Positions 59,933 through 64,000 of a DNA stretch of 64,000 nt are shown here, piece by piece (position 1 is the first letter of the stretch; the number at the start of each line of letters is the position of its first letter). The DNA is taken from positions 1 to 64,000 of the forward strand of contig JAFQAZ010000001.1 of the NCBI GenBank assembly GCA_017416855.1. The letters are read 5' to 3'. The stretch is from Clostridia bacterium (GTDB lineage Bacteria > Bacillota > Clostridia > UBA1381 > UBA9506). A program made the translations under genes and the position numbers. A model generated the notes under the pieces. The model worked only from the letters and a program-made list of their open reading frames with translations, ran no database searches and was not told the origin of the DNA.

Positions 59933-60460
59933 ATGAAAAAGCTACTGATCGTTGTGGATATGCAAAAGGATTTTGTAGACGGTGCCTTGGGTACGCCTGA
60001 AGCAGCAGCCATTGTTAATAATGTGGTGAATAAAATTGAAAGCTTTGATGGAGATATTATTGTAACCTATGATACTCATCCTGAGCATTATATGGAAACA
60101 CAGGAGGGAAAGAACCTCCCCGTTTCTCATTGCATCAAGGGTACGGCAGGCTGGGAACTGGATAGCAAGGTGGAGTCTGTGCTTGGTAAAAAGAAATATA
60201 AAGCCATTGAAAAACCAACCTTTGGTTCAACGGAGCTACCTTTATATATAAAAGAAAAATACAATCCCAATGAAATGGAGATTGAGTTGATTGGGCTTTG
60301 CACTGATATCTGTGTGGTATCCAATGCTCTTTTGCTGAAGGCAAACTTCCCTGAAACGAAGATAAGGGTTGATGCAGGCTGCTGTGCAGGGGTAACGCCT
60401 GAGAGCCATCGGGCAGCTCTTGCAACAATGAAAATGTGTCAGATTGACGTGATTGAATAA
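59933..60460 (+). CDS. pncA: Isochorismatase-family hydrolase, probable nicotinamidase
   Basis: 175 residues. The triad is Asp9 (IVVDMQKDF), Lys in AIEKPTFGS and Cys in GLCTDICVVSNALLL. The family's metal-site residues are Asp and His in YDTHPEHY. Directly followed by nadE, which makes nicotinamidase (nicotinamide to nicotinate) the best reading over other isochorismatase-like functions. AAGGG-type ribosome site. Confidence 0.82.
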   Translation: MKKLLIVVDMQKDFVDGALGTPEAAAIVNNVVNKIESFDGDIIVTYDTHPEHYMETQEGKNLPVSHCIKGTAGWELDSKVESVLGKKKYKAIEKPTFGSTELPLYIKEKYNPNEMEIELIGLCTDICVVSNALLLKANFPETKIRVDAGCCAGVTPESHRAALATMKMCQIDVIE

Positions 60461-60481
60461 TAAGATTGGCGGTGAATGTAA

Positions 60482-61213
60482 ATGTTTAATGCAGAAAAAG
60501 TAAAAAATGAATGCGTTGCGTGGATACGCGAGTTTTTTGAACAGAACGGCAAGGGGTGCAATGCCATTGTTGGTATTTCAGGCGGTAAAGACAGCTCCGT
60601 TGCGGCGGCTCTTTGTGTTGAAGCGTTGGGAAAAGACAGAGTTATCGGTGTTCTGATGCCTCAGGGTGTGCAGCACGATATTGATATGGCTCATTTGTTG
60701 GTGGAACATCTGGGCATTAGGCACTATGTTGTGAATGTTAAAGAAGCGGTGGATGGTATTCTAAAGAACCTGCCTGCTGAGCTGAACATAACGGCTCAAA
60801 CGGTGCAGAATATTCCCCCTCGAATCAGAATGTCTACTTTATATGCGGTTTCTCAGAGTGTTAACGGCAGAGTGTGCAACACCTGCAACCTATCTGAGGA
60901 TTGGGTAGGCTATTCCACAAGATACGGGGATTCGGTGGGGGATTTTTCGCCCATGTCTCATTTGACGGTGACTGAGGTCAAGGCAATTGGTCATTGCTTA
61001 GGCTTGCCGGAAGTTCTGGTCGAAAAAACACCTATTGACGGTTTGTGTGGTAAAACAGATGAAGAAAACCTGGGATTTACTTATGCTGAGTTGGATGTGT
61101 ATATCAGAACCGGCAAAATTGATGACCCGGCAAAGAAGGAACTGATCGACAGAAAACATCGGGCCAATTTGTTTAAATTAGAATTAATGCCCAGCTTCAA
61201 GCCGGAGCAGTAA
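60482..61213 (+). CDS. nadE: NAD+ synthetase, ammonia-dependent
   Basis: 243 residues. The PP-loop is VGISGGKDSSVAAALC (about 31-46), and later motifs are CNTCNLSEDWVGYSTRYGDSVGDF and LVEKTPIDGLCGKTDEENLGF. Without a glutaminase domain it uses ammonia to convert deamido-NAD to NAD. Coupled with the nicotinamidase upstream, it forms part of a nicotinamide salvage route. Confidence 0.93.
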   Translation: MFNAEKVKNECVAWIREFFEQNGKGCNAIVGISGGKDSSVAAALCVEALGKDRVIGVLMPQGVQHDIDMAHLLVEHLGIRHYVVNVKEAVDGILKNLPAELNITAQTVQNIPPRIRMSTLYAVSQSVNGRVCNTCNLSEDWVGYSTRYGDSVGDFSPMSHLTVTEVKAIGHCLGLPEVLVEKTPIDGLCGKTDEENLGFTYAELDVYIRTGKIDDPAKKELIDRKHRANLFKLELMPSFKPEQ

Positions 61214-61311
61214 GATTTTCGATGGCTGCCGGAGAAGAGGGTGTTAACCACAACACCTAGTGGTTAACATAATCGGGCAACACAATAGTAGTAAAAGTGC
61301 ACAAATAAATT

Positions 61312-61357
61312 AAAAAACCGCGATGAAAGTTTGTTAAATTTTTTATCGCGGTTTTTT
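61312..61357. terminator. Terminator of the nadE unit
   Basis: AAAAAACCGCGAT / ATCGCGGTTTTTT enclosing an AT-rich loop. A separate hairpin, TGTTAACCAC/GTGGTTAACA, lies just upstream at about 61243-61270. Confidence 0.88.
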
Positions 61358-61367
61358 GTGTAAAAGC

Positions 61368-61396
61368 TTGCGAAATGCATTTATTTAGTGTATAAT
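61368..61396 (+). promoter_or_regulatory. Promoter of the S10 ribosomal operon
   Basis: TTGCGA (61368-61373), 17-base spacer, TATAAT (61391-61396). Confidence 0.8.
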
Positions 61397-61399
61397 TAA

Positions 61400-61798
61400 A
61401 GGGCTGTGACATGACATACGATGAAGCGGGAGGTTGCCGCCAGAGGGCGGGTTTTTCCGTGGAGAATGTCCGATTCAAGAAACCGGGCGACTAGTCATAC
61501 GCAAATGGAGTAAAAAAGTACTCACCAAGGCGGATTTTTCTGCCTTTTTGTCCTTTTTTGATTTCGTTTGTGTTCGGGATTCCAATGAGGATGACCGCAA
61601 AAAAGCGTGACGAGCCCAGAAACATATTGGTTTTTGGGTTTTATTTATGGCAAAGGGTGAAACACCCGGCTGTGTGTACGCTTTTTGAGAGGAGCTCGAG
61701 GTTTAAAGGGAGCTCCGGCGAGCCGTTTCTTCATGCACAGACAAAATCTTGCTTCCTTATTATATAGGAAGCGCAAATTCAAAAAGGAGGAAAACAAA
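61400..61798 (+). ncRNA. Structured leader of the S10 operon with internal terminator
   Basis: About 400 bases of 5' UTR containing GC-rich pairable blocks (GCGGGAGGTTGCCGCC, GAATGTCCGATTC, AACCGGGCGACTAG), then a terminator AAGGCGGA / TCTGCCTT with a T-rich tail (61527-61559). Beyond it lie further hairpins, such as GCTTCCT/AGGAAGC (61751-61772) just before the rpsJ ribosome site. No frame in it has convincing coding features. It probably mediates ribosomal-protein or growth-rate feedback; the family is not identified. Confidence 0.65.
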
Positions 61799-62110
61799 AT
61801 GGCACAGAGTCAGAAAATCAGAATCAGATTAAAAGCATACGATCATGTTCTTTTAGATCAGTCTGCTGAAAAAATCGTAGAAACAGCCAAGAGAACAGGT
61901 GCAAAGGTTTCCGGACCGATTCCCCTGCCCACCAAGAAAGAGGTTGTTACCATTCTGCGTGCTGTTCACAAGTACAAAGATTCCCGTGAGCAGTTTGAAA
62001 TGAGAACCCATAAGCGTTTAATTGACATTCTGCTGCCCACCAACAAGACAGTTGATGCTTTGATGAGAATTGAACTGCCTGCCGGTGTGGACATCGAAAT
62101 GAAATATTAA
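61799..62110 (+). CDS. rpsJ: Ribosomal protein S10
   Basis: 103 residues: [59 protein letters not shown]. Standard length. The start is the ATG after AAAGGAGGA; an upstream in-frame extension to 61685 is not plausible. First gene of the S10 operon, also involved in antitermination through NusB contacts. Confidence 0.98.
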   Translation: MAQSQKIRIRLKAYDHVLLDQSAEKIVETAKRTGAKVSGPIPLPTKKEVVTILRAVHKYKDSREQFEMRTHKRLIDILLPTNKTVDALMRIELPAGVDIEMKY

Positions 62111-62238
62111 GCAATTCGCAAACCGGAAAGCCTTTGCCGGGTGAGTAAGGTTTGTTAAAAGGCACTGCTGCTTAGGTGGCGGGTCATGTTCTCCCGAAAG
62201 GGCGAACCAATAACCATTATTTCTTAGGAGGTGCTTTT

Positions 62239-62871
62239 GTGAAGAAAGCGATTTTAGGCAAAAAGCTCGGCATGACACAGCTTTTTGGCGAAGACGGCGT
62301 TTTAATTCCCGTTACCGTCATTGAAGCCGGTCCGTGCAGAGTCATCCAGAAGAAAACCGCTGAAAACGACGGCTATGAAGCTGTTCAGATCGGTTTCGAG
62401 GAGAAAAAAGAAAAACATACCAGCAAGCCTATGCAGGGTCATTTCAAAAAAGCCGGCACCGGTTATATGAGATACCTGAAGGAATTCAAGCTGGACAATG
62501 CAGCTGAAATGAATGTGGGCGATGAAATCAAGGCAGACATTTTTGCTGAAGGTGATGCAGTTGATGTAACTGGCATCAGCAAAGGTAAAGGTTTTGCCGG
62601 TACCATCAAACGTTGGGGAACCCATCGTGGTCCTATGACTCACGGTTCCGGTTACCACAGAGGCCCCGGTTCAATGGGCGCCTGCTCCACACCCTCCCGT
62701 GTTATGAAGGGTAAGAGACTGGCAGGTCACCTGGGTGTTGAAAAGGTTACTGTTCAGAATCTGGCCATCGTTAAAATCGATGCAGAAAAGAACATCCTGG
62801 CCATCCGCGGTGCTGTTCCCGGTCCTAAGGGCGGTTTAGTTGTAATTAAGAATTCTGTAAAGGCTCGCTAA
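62239..62871 (+). CDS. rplC: Ribosomal protein L3
   Basis: 210 residues from GTG 62239 (TAGGAGGTG upstream). [20 protein letters not shown] is the family N-terminus, and [13 protein letters not shown] with [14 protein letters not shown] the conserved L3 loop that reaches the peptidyl-transferase centre. The 128-base gap after rpsJ is longer than usual and may hold structure. Confidence 0.97.
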   Translation: MKKAILGKKLGMTQLFGEDGVLIPVTVIEAGPCRVIQKKTAENDGYEAVQIGFEEKKEKHTSKPMQGHFKKAGTGYMRYLKEFKLDNAAEMNVGDEIKADIFAEGDAVDVTGISKGKGFAGTIKRWGTHRGPMTHGSGYHRGPGSMGACSTPSRVMKGKRLAGHLGVEKVTVQNLAIVKIDAEKNILAIRGAVPGPKGGLVVIKNSVKAR

Positions 62872-62899
62872 GCGACCTGAATCGAAAGGAGGAAGTATC

Positions 62900-63523
62900 A
62901 TGCCGAACGTGGTATTATACAATATGGAAGGCAAAGAAGTTGGCAACTACGAATTAAACGATGCTGTATTTGGTATTGAACCCAATGAAGCTGCTGTTCA
63001 TTCTACTGTTGTTGCTTATCTTGCTAATCAAAGACAAGGCACACAGAGTGCTTTGACTCGTGCTGAAGTTCGCGGCGGCGGCGCTAAACCCTGGAGACAG
63101 AAGGGCACAGGCCGTGCTAGACAGGGTTCTACCCGTGCTCCCCAGTGGACAGGCGGTGGCGTTGTATTCGCTCCGAAGCCGAGAAGCTACGCAATGAGCG
63201 TAAACAAAAAGATCCGTGCACTGGCTCTGAAATCTGTTCTGTCAGCCAAAGCTAAGGATCAGGAAATCATGGTGCTGGATGAAATTACAGTACCGGAAAT
63301 CAAAACCAAGCAGATTGCAACTATGCTTGACAATCTGAAGGTTAGCGGCAAAGCGTTAATCGTTCTGCCGGAAAAGAACGAAGCAGTATATCGCAGTGCT
63401 AAGAATATTGAGGGTGTTAAAACCAGCTTTATCGGCACACTGAATGTATATGATCTGCTCAACTGCGGCACTGTTATCATCGCTAAAGCTGCTGCTGACA
63501 AGTTAGGGGAGGTGTATGCATAA
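62900..63523 (+). CDS. rplD: Ribosomal protein L4
   Basis: 207 residues: [20 protein letters not shown], then the long loop [23 protein letters not shown] and the C-terminal strand set. In some bacteria L4 regulates the S10 operon. Ribosome site AAAGGAGG, ATG 62900. Confidence 0.98.
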   Translation: MPNVVLYNMEGKEVGNYELNDAVFGIEPNEAAVHSTVVAYLANQRQGTQSALTRAEVRGGGAKPWRQKGTGRARQGSTRAPQWTGGGVVFAPKPRSYAMSVNKKIRALALKSVLSAKAKDQEIMVLDEITVPEIKTKQIATMLDNLKVSGKALIVLPEKNEAVYRSAKNIEGVKTSFIGTLNVYDLLNCGTVIIAKAAADKLGEVYA

Positions 63524-63816
63524 TGACATATGCACATGATATTATCATCAGACCGATCATTTCCGAACAGAGCATGGATCAGCTGGCTGAAAAGAAATAC
63601 ACCTTCGAGGTGAAGAAGTCAGCTAACAAAATCGAAATCAAAAAAGCGATTGAAGAAATTTTCGGTGTGAAAGTTGAAAGCGTTAACACGCTGAACATGA
63701 TGGGCAAAATGAAGCGCATGGGTCGCTATGAAGGCAGAAGAGCAAGCTGGAAAAAAGCTATCGTTAAGCTCACTGCTGACAGCAAAACCATCGAATTCTT
63801 CGAAGGCATGGCGTAA
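63523..63816 (+). CDS. rplW: Ribosomal protein L23
   Basis: 97 residues: [25 protein letters not shown] and [25 protein letters not shown]. It lies at the polypeptide exit tunnel. The start overlaps the rplD stop by one base (TAATG). Confidence 0.98.
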   Translation: MTYAHDIIIRPIISEQSMDQLAEKKYTFEVKKSANKIEIKKAIEEIFGVKVESVNTLNMMGKMKRMGRYEGRRASWKKAIVKLTADSKTIEFFEGMA

Positions 63817-63849
63817 GCCCACATTATTTTAGTATAGGAGGAAAAAAGG

Positions 63850-64000
63850 ATGCCTACAAAAAAGTTTAATCCTACCTCTCCTGCCAGAAGACATATGACT
63901 GTTTCCGACTTTGCGGAAATCACCAAGAGTGAGCCTGAACGCTCCCTGCTGGTGCCCCTTTCCAAGAACGGCGGTCGAAACAGCTATGGTAGAATCACTG
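63850..64000 (+). CDS. rplB: Ribosomal protein L2, cut by the window end
   Basis: The first 50 codons are present: [20 protein letters not shown] and [18 protein letters not shown] are typical of L2. The frame is open to the edge. AGGAGG precedes the ATG. Confidence 0.96.
   Translation, partial: MPTKKFNPTSPARRHMTVSDFAEITKSEPERSLLVPLSKNGGRNSYGRIT

Noticed and set aside
61685-61798. N-terminal extension of S10
   Set aside because: S10 is normally about 102 residues, and AAAGGAGGA is directly before ATG 61799.
62176-62238. N-terminal extension of L3
   Set aside because: L3 begins [16 protein letters not shown] 62239 has a strong ribosome site.
1-64000. CRISPR arrays, transposase genes and replication origin
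   Set aside because: No regular direct-repeat array, no transposase-like protein, and no dnaA or DnaA-box cluster were noticed.

Overview
The window looks like chromosome from an anaerobic, low-to-mid GC Firmicute, probably class Clostridia (gut Oscillospiraceae-like; inference). The evidence is AGGAGG ribosome sites, TTGACA-N17-TATAAT promoters, T-box leaders, a tandem glycine riboswitch, PerR with a reverse rubrerythrin, rubredoxin and ferritin, SLH and copper-amine-oxidase-like surface domains, and no respiratory genes. No phage genes, transposases or CRISPR arrays were found.

Layout. 1-5000: a tRNA-Asn, a hairpin-repeat tract and an AT-rich segment with a GH116 glycosidase, its LacI-type regulator and a small membrane protein. 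5100-8400: secreted proteins with copper-amine-oxidase-like domains, one an HtrA-type protease that appears to start at AUC. 8400-13700: an AraC regulator divergent from a five-gene sugar operon (TIM-barrel protein, SIS protein, PfkB kinase, a Gfo/Idh C-terminal-like protein and a full Gfo/Idh oxidoreductase). 14200-25200: mostly minus-strand housekeeping genes (TRIC channel, PrsW, hpt, LOG, HAD, Na/Pi transporter, glycerol-1-phosphate dehydrogenase, a riboswitch-controlled AgcS symporter, polysaccharide deacetylase, SfsA). 25300-39400: rubrerythrin, SLH-cyclophilin, an oxidoreductase/AraC pair, a lipoprotein, two XRE regulators, a GH3-AraC-AGE operon and a lipid-linked glycosyltransferase pair. 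39400-41200: repeats, then a rubredoxin-ferritin-BFD operon. 41200-49700: the most unusual locus. 50100-52500: CDF transporter, perR and reverse rubrerythrin. 52500-59800: an aromatic amino-acid operon under a Phe/Tyr-rich leader peptide. 59850-64000: NAD salvage genes and the start of the S10 ribosomal operon with a structured leader.

The 41.2-49.7 kb locus is the best candidate for an undescribed system. A T-box with a clear CUC (Leu) specifier precedes a 2-isopropylmalate-synthase-like protein. That protein keeps the leucine-type regulatory domain but has lost the recognisable metal and catalytic motifs. It is followed by a TIM-barrel/acyl-CoA-synthetase fusion. A second T-box precedes an XRE-cupin-acyl-CoA-synthetase fusion, followed by a protein with two ACT domains and a metallo-beta-lactamase domain. 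My hypothesis is that amino-acid starvation, sensed through uncharged tRNA, switches on activation of exogenous branched-chain or aryl acids for reductive amino-acid synthesis.

Two other circuits can be read from the DNA. Nearly identical promoters with paired Fur/PerR-type boxes drive perR-revRbr and the BFD-ferritin-rubredoxin operon, giving a local peroxide/iron regulon. The aromatic operon carries a textbook attenuator: a 35-codon leader with 8 Phe and 3 Tyr codons, mutually exclusive hairpins and a terminator just before pheA.
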